A stretch of DNA of 64,000 bases. Source: Nomia melanderi. Taxonomy: Eukaryota; Arthropoda; Insecta; Hymenoptera; Halictidae. Position numbers and translations under genes: made by a program. The first letter of the stretch is position 1. Each line of letters opens with the position of its first letter. The stretch is from assembly GCF_051020985.1 (NCBI RefSeq), contig NC_134999.1, positions 31,901,160 to 31,965,159 on the forward strand, read 5' to 3'. Shown piece by piece: positions 23,331 through 34,605 of this stretch. The notes below the pieces were generated by a model. It was not told where the DNA came from. It searched no databases and was given only the letters and a program-made list of their open reading frames with translations.

Positions 23331-24900
23331 AACTATGTCACATGGAATAATAATTCTTCAAATATAATAATAGTACAGGTATACCACAATAATTCTAATA
23401 TTCTCATCTTCATAGTCCATAACTCGAAATAATATACAAAACTTCACACATTCGCTCATGATCCAAACCATCAATCACCAACTCACTCGCCGCACTAATC
23501 CACAGAATCGACCATTCCACTAAAACCTTCAACTCAAAAATAAACTAACACAACACAACGTACAATAAACTTCCCACGACTCTCAATTCCAAATAAAAAC
23601 CCTCTCGCAGATCGATTGCACAACCAACCTGCACAGGATCAACCGAGAAGACCTCGTCACTGAAACGCAAAACGCCTCGCGATTGTCAAGAATTCCTCAT
23701 CGGAAGCGGCTCGATGAGTCGACGTCCGCTTTTCTCCAGGTGTCCACGTGTCGCCGCTTTCGCGGCGCAAAGAAAAATCGTCGCCCGATAATTCGTATTC
23801 GCGCCCGACCGGCGATCGTAAGCAATAACGAGCGACGAGGATTCCCGCCGCGAAACGGTAAGGGAAATCGCGTCGGCTGGAATAAATAAAATGGAAACGG
23901 TCCTGACGGGGACATCCGTGAACGAAGAGAGGGGGGAGGGGAGGGGAGGAGGGGGATGCACGAAAGAAGCCCGGAATTTATCGTCGCCGGAATATTTACA
24001 GCCGGGCCCGGTATGAATATTCAGCCGGGTTTATTTTACGTGCTCGTCGGTTTCCTTATACCCGGCTGGCACGCCGCAGCCGGGTCAAGGGTTAATGAAA
24101 CTTGAACTGAAAAAAGGAGCATGCGAGTAAGCCGTGAAACGTACGACGGCGTACGTAGCGTACACACGCCTCGCCTCGCCTCGTCGCGCCTCGGCGAGCG
24201 GCGGCGACCGATAAAAATATCCGGGGAGAGGCAAATTAGAGGCTCGGGACGGGCACCGGACGAATTTGACCGCATCTTCCCGGTACGCGCAACACGTGGG
24301 GCCCCGGTAATGATACCCGGCCTCTTTCTATAAATCGACGCTGCCCTCGGTGTATCGGCGCGCGCCTCGCGCCGACGATTCCGCAGTTCGTCGACCAGCC
24401 GTTACGACGCTCCTCCGGGAGGGACAGGTGACTTGAGGGCCGACTCCCAGCGGGAATTTTTAATTAAATTTCTCCGGAGTTCATGCGTTCAAGTGTGCTC
24501 GATAATTATCGAACTCCTCGATAGCGAGGGTTGCGAGGGTTACCGGGATACGTTTAATAGGATTTTAGGGTGGACGATCCACGGACGCGAGCGGGTTTAT
24601 TCATTTCTCCGGTATAACTGTTGGATTCGATTTGACGCGGGGCAGGTGTTAGTTGCGGATTACACTTTTTCGACGGGGAAACACGAGCGTGTGTTAATTT
24701 TTCTACAGGGTCTAATTAAACGCGGGCTTTTTTTAATTGGATGCGGAGTTAGATTCAATTTAATCGTCGAAACGCGAATGTATATTTTAGTGTATATTCG
24801 AGGGTTAGCGGAGGCTGTAAGATTGTTCGGGGGATATAATGTTACTGTTTCCTTCGCTTCGTGTGTAACGAATCATTGAGTGGTTCGTTGTTAAGTTTAA
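23331..24900. other. Non-coding: strongly A+C spacer and GC island 23.6-24.88 kb
   Basis: 23461-23580 has 6 G and 43 C. The island contains a G-run block at 23931-23955. A 148-codon frame at 24433-24879 is unusually long for its region, but I see no domain, signal peptide or homology that I recognise. Confidence 0.6.
23931..23955 (+). other. G-run tract, G-quadruplex candidate
   Basis: Runs of 6, 4, 4 and 5 G separated by single A or short GA spacers satisfy the usual four-run quadruplex pattern on the + strand. Confidence 0.6.
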
Positions 24901-26140
24901 CGCTAGATTTACGGACGTTTCAAGAACGGAGAATTATATGTATTTACAAAATTGCATCGATTAAAGTCGAGTTAAATTGTTAGGAAATAATGTTGAGAGA
25001 ATTCAATATCCGTCAAATTGACGTAAAGCTAGTGTTAATTGATTCTAATCTAGTTTATAGAGTATCGATGTAGCCATTTTAGATCGATCGACGAAGTTTG
25101 TTCAGTAAGATTGAAATGATTCAAATATGAATATTTTCTGCGACAAGCTCAATGAGTCGAAATGGAATAGAGGACAGCATCGACTTTGTATCGAGGTAAC
25201 ATACATACGTAGAAAGCGCACCGTGTTCTGAAAAGGATCTACATTCTGTTTATAATTTCGTGGAATGTAGTACCATTAAGTTTTAATCTTATCCAGCGAG
25301 GATGTCGCTGGTAGCCATGCCGGCTCGCCGGGGAATTAATTATTTCCCGGTGAAATTTCCACGTTTGTCGAGGCGGAAAAAGAAACCAACTTTCAGCGCT
25401 GATTTACGTACCGTGACCTTTACGCACGCCGGTGACGAAGACGGGACGCGTACACTCGCAGCGAACGAGGATGAGACGGCAGGTGCACGTAACACGGTAG
25501 TTCCTCGATGAGAACCATCTGGTGACGTACCGTTCGGTTCGCTGAAAATGGGACGTAAAAGGATGCTAATGACTACATGCTGGCTTCCTTTGTGGACGGA
25601 GAACAACCGGCCGAATACATGAATTTTTGAATTCATACTGCGATGCGTTGCCAACGGAACGGTCACTGCGATCGTTCGCAGCAAATTAGACACAATAGCC
25701 GTAATTAAACAAAGGAAGCTAAACGTGAAAGGACAAAATGGCACGATAAAAACGTGGAAACGCGTTATTACATTGTTTAAACTGCAGTCTGAACAACTAT
25801 GAAATTAATATGTGTTATTGAAGGGTTTTGATTTCATAAATATATTTCTCATTGGCGAATTCTATTTTTATCCGTCAAGAATTCATACTACATTTCACCA
25901 GGTAGTATTTGACGAGTATACGAAGGAATGGCAGGTTTCACCTTTTGCGACACATTTTAGTAGCACACTTTTCAAAGAGCTATGATAACTAGTTAATAGT
26001 TACAATTAAATACTAACTGAAGTTCCATAAACAGTTGCACAAATTGTGCAGCCAAGTAAGAAATTCCACACAATCATACTTCACTTTCGAAGAACGTGTT
26101 CGTCCTCTAGTTTAACAGGAACCAATCAAGCAATACATCC
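24901..26140. other. Non-coding: spacer and small GC island 25.27-25.76 kb
   Basis: The 134-codon minus-strand frame at 25340-25744 covers the island and is not recognised. The spacer at 26101-26160 turns C-rich (6 G, 18 C). Confidence 0.5.
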
Positions 26141-27290
26141 AATATTCACACGTACCTCTTCACAGCCATTTTCGTAATCATCATCAACAATTCCGAACCC
26201 TTTCCGAGAGGAGCCTGCCGCGTATAATCGTTCGGAACATAAAAGAATCGCGCGTTAACATCAAATAATCGTATAAATTGAGGGAGCCGAGTGGAAAAGG
26301 AAGCTGCTGATCGACCAGATAACGCGGAGAACTTTATTAGAAGCCGAAACGATCGAGTGTTTACGAGGTAACGACGGTGGAACACTTTGTTCTATGCGCG
26401 CGTGGCCCCCACGCCGGGCGACCGGTGGAAAGGAAGCGTTTGAAAAACGTCAGCGTCGCCGGGAATTTTACGATCGCAGCTGCAAAATCCCCCCCGGGCC
26501 GGCCGCGTAGGCATTTAAGCAGAATGTTTGCAAAGTATCCAGCAAATCCATTAATTCTATAATTTAAGAGCGGCCGGGAGATATATTTCAGCCGGTCGGC
26601 TCTCCCGTAATCTGCCGAAATGTATTTTTACTATCTCGCCGTAAAATAACAGTTACATTCCGCGGGCACGTCGATTCGACGCGGCGCGGGGCGGACCGGC
26701 GGATTCGGGGGAGTCGGAGGGGATTGTCCTGCGTCCACGAGTTACAGGACCACGGATTCAGATTTTAATTAGGTCCCGGTGTTTAATTAGAATATTTAAA
26801 TGGCGCTCGAAGCCGTACTGGTTTTCGGTTCACGGCCTTTTCAACAGGTTTTCGCGGATTTTTATTGACTCGATCGGTTGGTTCGTTTTTTGGAAATAGA
26901 ACCGGCGGAGGTGGACGTACTTCGAGTATAAAATCAACGGATTATGTAATGTTGAATTTGTATATCGAGTTTTAGGAATTATTTTTGTTGTTAATTGGAA
27001 AGCAAATTTGATGAGTAATTATTTTGATGTAGGACTCGATTATATTAGAAATAGAATATATTGGAATCTATGGTTTCATATTGTAGTTTGTTTAAGAAGA
27101 TACCAAAGAGAAATTTTATATGAATTTAGATTCTCAATGCTAAAGTTTTGATTAATCTGTGATATTAATTTATTTCAAATAATGTTTGATAAGTATTTCA
27201 GGAATGATATTATATGGAATTGCACAATCATTTGTACGAGTACTTACTCCAAGAATTTTTACAAGAGAAGTCACGTTATAAAATATAATG
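26141..27290. other. Non-coding GC island 26.18-26.93 kb with G+T right flank
   Basis: A CGGGAGA/TCTCCCG 7-bp inverted repeat spans about 26574-26608. Two TTTAATTAG words lie near 26765 and 26782. On the right, 26941-27000 has 12 G and 1 C. Confidence 0.55.
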
Positions 27291-28940
27291 TTCAACCGGC
27301 TACCGTGTGGCAAAACGGCGAAGCCACCTAAGGCGCACGATGCGTACCGTTGCCGCGACTCACGTGGCTAATAAACTTCCCAAAAATTTGCATAATACAC
27401 CGCCAAACATGGTAGTCGTGACTTTCCCGCGGATACCCCCTTGATAGTAACGCAACGTGATTTACTGGCCGCCTCGGCGGCAGCAACGTGTGTATTACCT
27501 TACAAAGCCCGAACACTTCTTGCTCCCATGTTTGGTGATCGATAATGCATGTTAATTATCGTACATTGTTTTAATTCCTATGTGGCGAGCTTTATTATCG
27601 AGCGGTTTTTGATTTACGGGCCGATCGTAAAGTTGTACGTCTGGCCCCAAGGGATACCGTAAACCTGCTCTTTGCCCTTTTTGCCCGAAAGTACAGTTAT
27701 TAATATTTCTTCCGTTGTTGTCTACTTTTCAATTTCGCCCGTGCAGCTCGAGGACTCTAACCGACTTTCGTGGAGTATATTATAACTATTACTTTACAAT
27801 ACTATTGAAAAGTTCGTATGTTTCTTATTTATTAATACTTTTTATTACATAGATTTTAACCAATAGTTCTATACTACTCTGTTTTCGTTGCCACTGTCTA
27901 TTGTGTATTAAGAATTTAGTATTACACCCAGAAACGATGCGTGAACATAAAATACGTTTTCAAGGTGCAGCAATAAGTTCTTCCAGTAGTTTATTTTGAC
28001 GTGGTGTTATCGAATATCTATTGAAATTTTATGAGTCAATATTTATGGTATGAATAAGTGAACAGTTTAGAACTAATGAGACTAGTAGAATTTGTCGCTA
28101 ACCTACTGCAACTTTTTAATAATTTTGCATATGATTTACGACTGAAAGCCAAAAAATTTATTGCTACAGGCGTATGTTGTGCGCTACGGCTGTTCTCGAA
28201 ATCTGTTCATCCTCTCCGCCAGAATTATCTGTTCTTCCGTGTACCACGAGAATTAAAAGGAAAATTTTCTAGAATTACCTACTTACGTCTAACTATACCC
28301 TTAGTTACGCTTTTCTATAGAATTACACTTATTACTGTAGCACGATGATAAATCCACCCTACACGAAGCAATTACAGTTTCTTCCTCCCTACTCGACGGC
28401 CTCCAGTCATTAGCCATCAACGTCACGATTACAGTAAGCGTTTCGTAAAGTATGGAACATCAATCGTTTTACGTGACGGCGTCCAATACAGAAACAAATT
28501 TCTCGGGCGTAAAATAAAAATTCTAAGGAACTCATATACATTCCTGTTTCCCAATCTCGGAAGTGTAAAATTATTTTTTACAATCATTATGATTTTTACA
28601 GCGTATACGAATTCTTTTCCGCGATATTTCTGTAGCTGAACTTCAAATATATCACGAAAGGAAATATTACTATAAGAATCATATTAATTGTGGAAAATGA
28701 TCAAAAAGGAAATTATATAGAAAGAAATACGGTAACAAGGACATCGCAACGAACATAGTCACCCATGACATCAGCGGCTAACCGCAAATCCTCTGAAAAC
28801 ACGCCAATGTGTCATCCTTACTCAGCGAGCAACTTTCCATACACTGATTCACTAAAATTATTTAAGATCGGTCTATTTATAACGCAAGTAATACATGTGA
28901 GCAATGTGCATGTATTTGATTAACATCGAATAATACTATC
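27291..28940. other. Non-coding: GC island 27.29-27.78 kb and long AT-rich spacer
   Basis: The island carries the second extended octamer motif. The spacer from 27.8 to 28.9 kb has only chance frames (the longest 96 codons at 28058-28348) and no feature I recognise. Confidence 0.55.
27385..27401 (+). promoter_or_regulatory. Extended octamer motif, copy 2
   Basis: AATTTGCATAATACACC differs at one position from the copy at 60291 and carries one more base than the copy at 6550. The next two bases, CG, are also shared with the 60291 copy. Confidence 0.4.
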
Positions 28941-29275
28941 TAAGATACCCATTTCCATTATAAATATATCAATATCATCACTAGACTAACAAAACGTCAA
29001 TTTGATACATATTAAATTTTAAAAACATTTTACAATTCTCCAATTTCCAAGATCCAAATAAAACCACCAATATCCCAAAACCAGCAGAACCATCTCCACA
29101 AAAAACCTCAACAAACCTAAGATACCCATTTCCATTATAAATATATCAATATCATCACTAGACTAACAAAACGTCAATTTGATACATGTTAAATTTCACA
29201 AAAATTGCACAATCCTCCAATTTCCAAGATCCAAGTAAAACCAGCAGAACAATCTCCACAACAAACCTCAACAAT
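28941..29275 (+). repeat. Tandem duplication, unit 177 bp, two highly similar copies
   Basis: TAAGATACCCATTTCC begins at 28941 and again at 29118. The two units match almost base for base over the first 70 bp, then differ by a few substitutions and a deletion of about 20 bp in the second. The similarity suggests a recent duplication. The second unit ends at the left edge of a GC island. The whole array is G-poor (29041-29100: 3 G, 21 C). Confidence 0.9.
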
Positions 29276-30217
29276 TCCAGCGTCACATACTTCCATCCGC
29301 CAGTGCACCCACTGGCTCACCAAAAAATTAGAAAATAACAGAAATTCAATAATATCAGCACCGTTATTACCCGGGCCTTAATCGAAATCAAGGTCATCGG
29401 GCTAAGCCGTCGTGCCCATACGCACCTCGGCATTTCCATAATACCACGGGACACCGGGAGCAGATGCTCGTGGACCTCCGCGGATTTAATTACGGCCAAT
29501 TAGCGTGGTCACCGGTAAGCCGAAGATGCGAGCGCTCGTTCCACCCGTTGGAACCTCTCTCGTTATTCTTTCGTAATATTCGCATCCCCCGTCCTCTCTC
29601 TTTCTTTCTCTCTCTTTGTTCCTCTTTCTCTGCCGTCCGTTTCCTCCATGGTTTTTCGATCGAAATGCTCTCGGGTTCGGCTTTTCCCATCCTCGGCGCA
29701 TCGCGTGTCCCCGGTGGCAAAACAAAACGGTATGCCAGTTAAGTAAAGGCATAATACCCGCAGTGAAACGGCATGACGGCCGGTGAGGGACCCCGATGAG
29801 GGCCCCTTTTAAGACGGTGTCGATTAAATACGGCCGGTATAAATTCTGTCGCGGTGTTTATGCACGATATTAAAGGTAAAGTTTTAATGGCCGTTACTGG
29901 GACGGGCGCGCGCGGCTCGCCGAGAGCTAAACCGTCAGATTAAACTTTCGGATCACCGACTGCACGGTCTCCGGGCGGACTTTTTCGCCGGCGGTGTCGC
30001 GACCGGTGCTTTTGAATTAGCGAGGTGTGCCCGGCCACTCGGCGCCTGGGGAAATCTGGACTAGTAGGTGGATGAGTTTGGAGAATTTTCGGAAAAATTG
30101 AACGGATTCATTCTTCTGTGCTTCGGTTAGTTTTGCTGCGGGGATTTCGAGTTAATCTCGTCGACGTTGTGTGCTTCTAACGGGCGCTATGGTATATTGG
30201 AGACGAAGGAAATTATA
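29276..30217. other. Non-coding GC island 29.28-30.1 kb with G+T right flank
   Basis: A CT-rich tract lies at about 29581-29635. Facing homeodomain half sites (TAATTA ... CAATTA) occur near 29487-29503. The right flank 30061-30120 has 17 G and 6 C. Frames of 76-92 codons follow the CT tract and are not genes. Confidence 0.6.
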
Positions 30218-30413
30218 TTAATCCCTTGCGATATGATTTGTTTATCGAAGTTATAGGAACTTTTTATTTCCACTTTTGTCGTTGATTGTGATAATTGATA
30301 ACTGAGAGATGTTTCAGTTGAGTTTATCAGAATTGAGTAATATTTTTGTTTGTTGAATTCTGTTTAGAATATTCACTGCGAGGCTCACAAGTTATTGTAA
30401 GGCAAGGGGTTGT
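30218..30413 (-). mobile_element. Family A MITE, copy 1
   Basis: TTAA at 30218-30221 precedes TCCCTTGCG. The other end is AAGGCAAGGGG, an inverted repeat with mutated TTGT after it. The interior matches 50231-50418 in the same orientation through GAGTAATATT, TTGTT(A/G)AATTCTGTTT and ATATTCAC. It is the reverse complement of the copies at 34375 and 37769. Confidence 0.75.
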
Positions 30414-31870
30414 TTTTATGGATATTATTATTTAGAGTTGTGAGTCGTTTTAGTTTGAATTCTCCGGGATTTTGGTTAGAAGTTTGTTGGATTGAATAGA
30501 ATATTAAAATTGTGAAGATCGTCGCGTTAAGGCTACAGGAGATTCGTTTTTATTTTAAGGGTTGTAATTGATTTTTATCAAAGTCGTGTTTAATAATATA
30601 ATAAAACATCTGTATTAGTGTTTTATTAGAGGATGAACTAAGTTTAAATCGATGTTTGCTGAAATAGGGAGTTCAGTCATTATTGATTACAACCAAAATG
30701 AGAATATCATGCAAATTCGTGTTTCAGCAAACAAATGTTCAAGTACAAGTGTCAGAGGGAGATTTAATTTCTACGAAAGACATCTGTAGATTCAAAGTAT
30801 CAAAAACTTTATGAGATTTTATTACATGTTCCGCGTGCGCTATAAAACTGTAGAATATCTTTGTGAGATCCATATAGAGATACAGAAATAAAATACAAAT
30901 TTATTTAAGAATAAAGGAAACGTTTTATTGTGCGTTATTAATATCCTTATCTTTCTTCTTTCTGCGATTCATTTCCGTCGTAAAGGACGAGGGTGCTCAT
31001 AAATCCTGCGAATAGTATAGTCGTCAAAGTGTTTCACCTTTTTTCTTTATTAATTGTGATCAAAATAAACAGGCACACATAAATCTCCCGATATAGACGC
31101 GGAGCGCCGAGATTTTCAAGTGGGCAAAAAATGACGGCGGGCCACTTAAAATTCTGTATAAAGCCGAAAATATGAGACCACTTACGTGAGGACCAAATGA
31201 ACATTAATTCTGATGTTCGTAAGATGTTAAGATGATCTCGCGTACGCGCGTTATCCATGATCGATGCTACCGGGGCCGCAATGAAGTTATTATCGCAAAT
31301 GCGATCGATCGATCGTACGCAGATCGGCCGCAATATAATATGCGGTTAACCAAATGAACGGCGAGAGAATTAATAGTTAACCGGGCAAGAGTGATCCGGG
31401 GTATGGATGAGGGCAGGTGAACCGATACACGCTGTCAGGAGTATCCTTTAACATTTTTATCGCGTTAATAAGTCGCGTTGTCACAACAAGCAAAATCATT
31501 TGTAATTTTATAGCATGTCGTTTCGGGGGTCCAGTCGCAATTTATCGACGCTACATTGTCTTTAATAATTTAATCGAGCAAAAGAATCATTCGTTTCAAT
31601 CATAACGAAACGAGCAACCTTAATAATATTAACATACAATTTATAATCTGAGTCTCGCCTGATAAACGAGAACATCGGAATTCCAAAACTCAATGTCTAA
31701 AAATAGTTAATTACAATATTCTTACAATACATATTTTACTATTTCTATAGAAATTTCTCTTTACTTCGATCAAAATATATATTATACTAAAAATCATAAG
31801 ATTACTAATCTCCACAAAACACTTCAAACTTCACAAAAACTCAATCCCCCAAAATCTTTAAGACTTCTCC
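30414..31870. other. Non-coding: AT spacers around GC island 31.02-31.61 kb
   Basis: A short GATCGATCGATCG run lies near 31304-31315. The spacer line 31801-31860 has no G at all and 19 C. Frames of 62-99 codons are not recognised. Confidence 0.55.
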
Positions 31871-32822
31871 GAGGTAACTGATGTCGCATTGATCCCAAAA
31901 AAGAGGATCACAGGGTCCCCTAGAAATCACCCGCAAATCGTGGAATCTGCATCGGCGGAGTGGCTTCTTTGAGCGCGTCCCGACGCCGGAGAAAATTAAT
32001 TCGGCAAATTACGCGGCGGGGATAAGCGTGCTCGGGGAAGGTTACAGCTTCCACGATTCGGCGATGCCGAGGCGGTTCGCGTACAAGCCTTTAACGATAC
32101 GGAACGAAGGTTACACACGGCATAACCGTTGGTTATCCGAGTGCTCGAGTAACATTCCAAACATCCCACGAGCGGTCACGCGATATTCCCCGGGGTCCTG
32201 GAACATTCGTTCCTGTATGGCGGGGCCGCATTATCCCGGAATCCGGCCAAACGAATCGTCCTTTCCCACGAAGCGCGTCCCTTTCGTGGGGCTCCGCCGG
32301 CGGATTTCGCGTGCGCATAACTCCCGGGGATCGATTAATTATCGCGGACCCTAATTGCGGTAATAATTATGACCACGCAACCACGTGGACAGCGTGGATC
32401 TAATCGCGCCGGCTCGTGAGAGAACGCTCCCGCCGCGGCGCAAAGGTTATCGTGGCCCGATAACCGGCTGCAAATGACCGTAAGTACGAACGAGACTGCA
32501 GCGGTCGGCTGCGGACGCACGCTGAAAGTGGGTTTGTGGGATTGGATATAAAAAGAACGAGGCTGTGCGCCACGGGAATAGCATTGTAGCTTGGAGATTC
32601 TGCATGGAAAATTGTAATAGGGGAATAAGCTTCTTTTTTAGAGGAGTTTATTTGTGAGGGATGAAATTAGGTTTCGGAAGTGGAGGACTCTTTGAGAAGT
32701 GTTTTATGATATTGTTATCGTTGGTAGACGATAATTGTTTGGAAGATTAGTATTATTAATTATTGGTCTTTTTGGTGATTCGAAATTCGCGTGGGATGGA
32801 ATTTCAGTTATGTTCGATTTTA
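31871..32822. other. Non-coding GC island 31.87-32.58 kb with strong G+T right flank
   Basis: The right flank 32641-32700 has 22 G and 3 C, against 0 G and 19 C just left of the island. The 108-codon frame at 32028-32354 is not recognised. Confidence 0.65.
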
Positions 32823-33060
32823 AGGGTTGAATCTGTTGGTATGTGTGTTTCCTATCGTAACTAGTCGAATAACTGGTTACAAAATAGAGATAAACAAATG
32901 AAATGATCAATCTTTTTTAGTGGAAATAGAAACAAAAGGAAGGATGAAGATTGAAAAATTAAGCGGACAATATAGGAATTGATATAAAATTAAATATACA
33001 AAAGAAAACGCAGAATTTTAAATCCGGTTGTTTGCCGGTTCCCGATACGGTTAATGTTAA
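32823..33060 (+). mobile_element. Family D repeat, copy 2
   Basis: The block from about 32860 aligns with 4820-4970 through AATAGAGATAAACAAAT, AAATAGAAACAAAAGGA and CAGAATTTTAAAT-like words. It ends with CGATACGGTTAATGTTAA, the inverse of the start of copy 1. The left end near 32823 (GGTTGAATCTGTTGG) is a weaker inverted match. There is no coding capacity. Confidence 0.7.
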
Positions 33061-34374
33061 GAATAATTATTGAAATATAAGTATGTTTGTATAAGTATTG
33101 TTAAAATGATACCACAAAGGAGAGGAATTTAAAGTGGTTTTCAAGCTACGATTTTCGTTTGGCACTTATTACAGAAGAATAGAACATGTGGTTTTCATAT
33201 AAAGCTTCAAACCAACCCTTAAAGCCTGGAACCTCTTGAACAAGAAAAGGACCGGAATATTCAGGGTAGCGTTCTGTCTCGGGCAGCATAATTTTCTGGT
33301 GCACCGGATTTTTTCCCTGATGACCGAGCCACCATAAATAAATGTTGCTTTTACGGCAGCCAAATTGGGCAGTTAAAGTACATTCGGGTTTTACTAGCAA
33401 CAGGGTGCATCGCTGTTCCGAAGGGCTGTTCTTTCTTCGTCAGCTGGTTCCCTGATGCTTCAAAATAAAAGTTATCTCGAGAACAGATTACACGAAGCTG
33501 TCCACTAACTATACCAAAGAGAGTTTCAAATTCTTAGTAATCTTGCTAAAAATCTTGAACTCGTAATCAAGATAATGCGAACATTTAAATAATTAAATAG
33601 ACACCGCGTTGAACTGAAATATTACAAGGAAGGGAAAGTAGATAATGCAAGGTGAAGAAAGTCGAATATTTATAATCAAATGAATTTCATTATAAGAGAA
33701 AGTTCTATTTAATTCTTATTTCATTACATTTATTCAGAGAATATTCGTTGTACTTAAAGATCCATAGCCCATAGACAGAGCTGAAATATTCAAGATTAGT
33801 ATCTCGTTTGAGTTATTAAATCTGAAATGGCTGAAACTCTGAGCCGCTGGTGCGGTGGGAATCGGCTCGGTCTCCTTCCGCGAAACACACAACGAAACGA
33901 GACTACGAAATTGCCATTGGCCAGTGCACAGGCCGGGGTGCTCCTCGCCGGAGGTACCAATTTTTTCGTGAAGATAATACAGCACCGTAACGCATCGGGC
34001 ACGCAAAAATACAGTGCACCATCACCATCATCAACGAAAACCATCCATGACGAGAGCTCTGAACGTAACGTTGCCTGTGGAAATAGACGCGCTGCAGCGC
34101 GCCTCTATGCAACAGAATTATTCCGCAAGTACTGTACCGTTTATTCTAATCACCATAAAAAAATCATTCGAGATGTTTCCTTCTAATGCTCAAAGTCGAT
34201 TGATGCCAAACACTTGTAATAAACATTGAATGCTGCTACACGTCATTAGGTTCAATAATAATGTTCAAATATTTTTTCAAAGTGAGATCAACAAATTTGT
34301 CTTAATGGATGCTTATTAATTTTCAGAACCTTCTATTGTTCCTAAGTTTCCTAAATTTCACGAAGTAAATGATT
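33061..34374. other. Non-coding: spacer, small island 33.8-34.1 kb; one protein-like frame
   Basis: The minus-strand frame at 33146-33400 (84 codons) has a more protein-like residue mix than its neighbours (Trp, Gly, Pro and Phe well spread, including a PGFKGWFEAL stretch). An in-frame stop lies a short way upstream, and I recognise no family. It could be a terminal exon, a decayed pseudogene or chance, and I do not call it a gene. Frames at 33.7-34.2 kb are unremarkable. Confidence 0.4.
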
Positions 34375-34605
34375 TTAACCCCTTGCCTTAAAATAACGTG
34401 TCAGACGATTTTAAACAGAACTTAATAAGCATAAATATCACTCGATTCTCTTGAATTTAAATTAAATATTCTTCTGTCATTATTATACTTTAGAGCAGAC
34501 ATGAACATGGGATACGCTTAGAATTTCTTTCTTCTTCTCAATCAATTATTAATGACAAAGTAAGTGTATCATTTTTAAGAAATAAATCCTAAGGCAAGGG
34601 ATTAA
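34375..34605 (+). mobile_element. Family A MITE, copy 2
   Basis: TTAA lies at 34375-34378 and 34602-34605. The termini CCCCTTGCCTTA and TAAGGCAAGGGA are inverted repeats with 11 of 12 pairs. The 231-bp interior shares AACGTGTCAGAC and GCAGACATGAACATGGGATA-like blocks with the other three copies. No open frame is present. This copy is the best guide to the family ends. Confidence 0.85.

Noticed and set aside
24433..24879. 148-codon frame on the + strand
   Set aside because: Longest frame in its area, but no recognisable domain, and it extends from an island into a G+T-rich flank, where chance frames are expected to be longer.
28941..29275. Possible satellite or CRISPR-like array
   Set aside because: Only two long units with no spacers; a simple tandem duplication.
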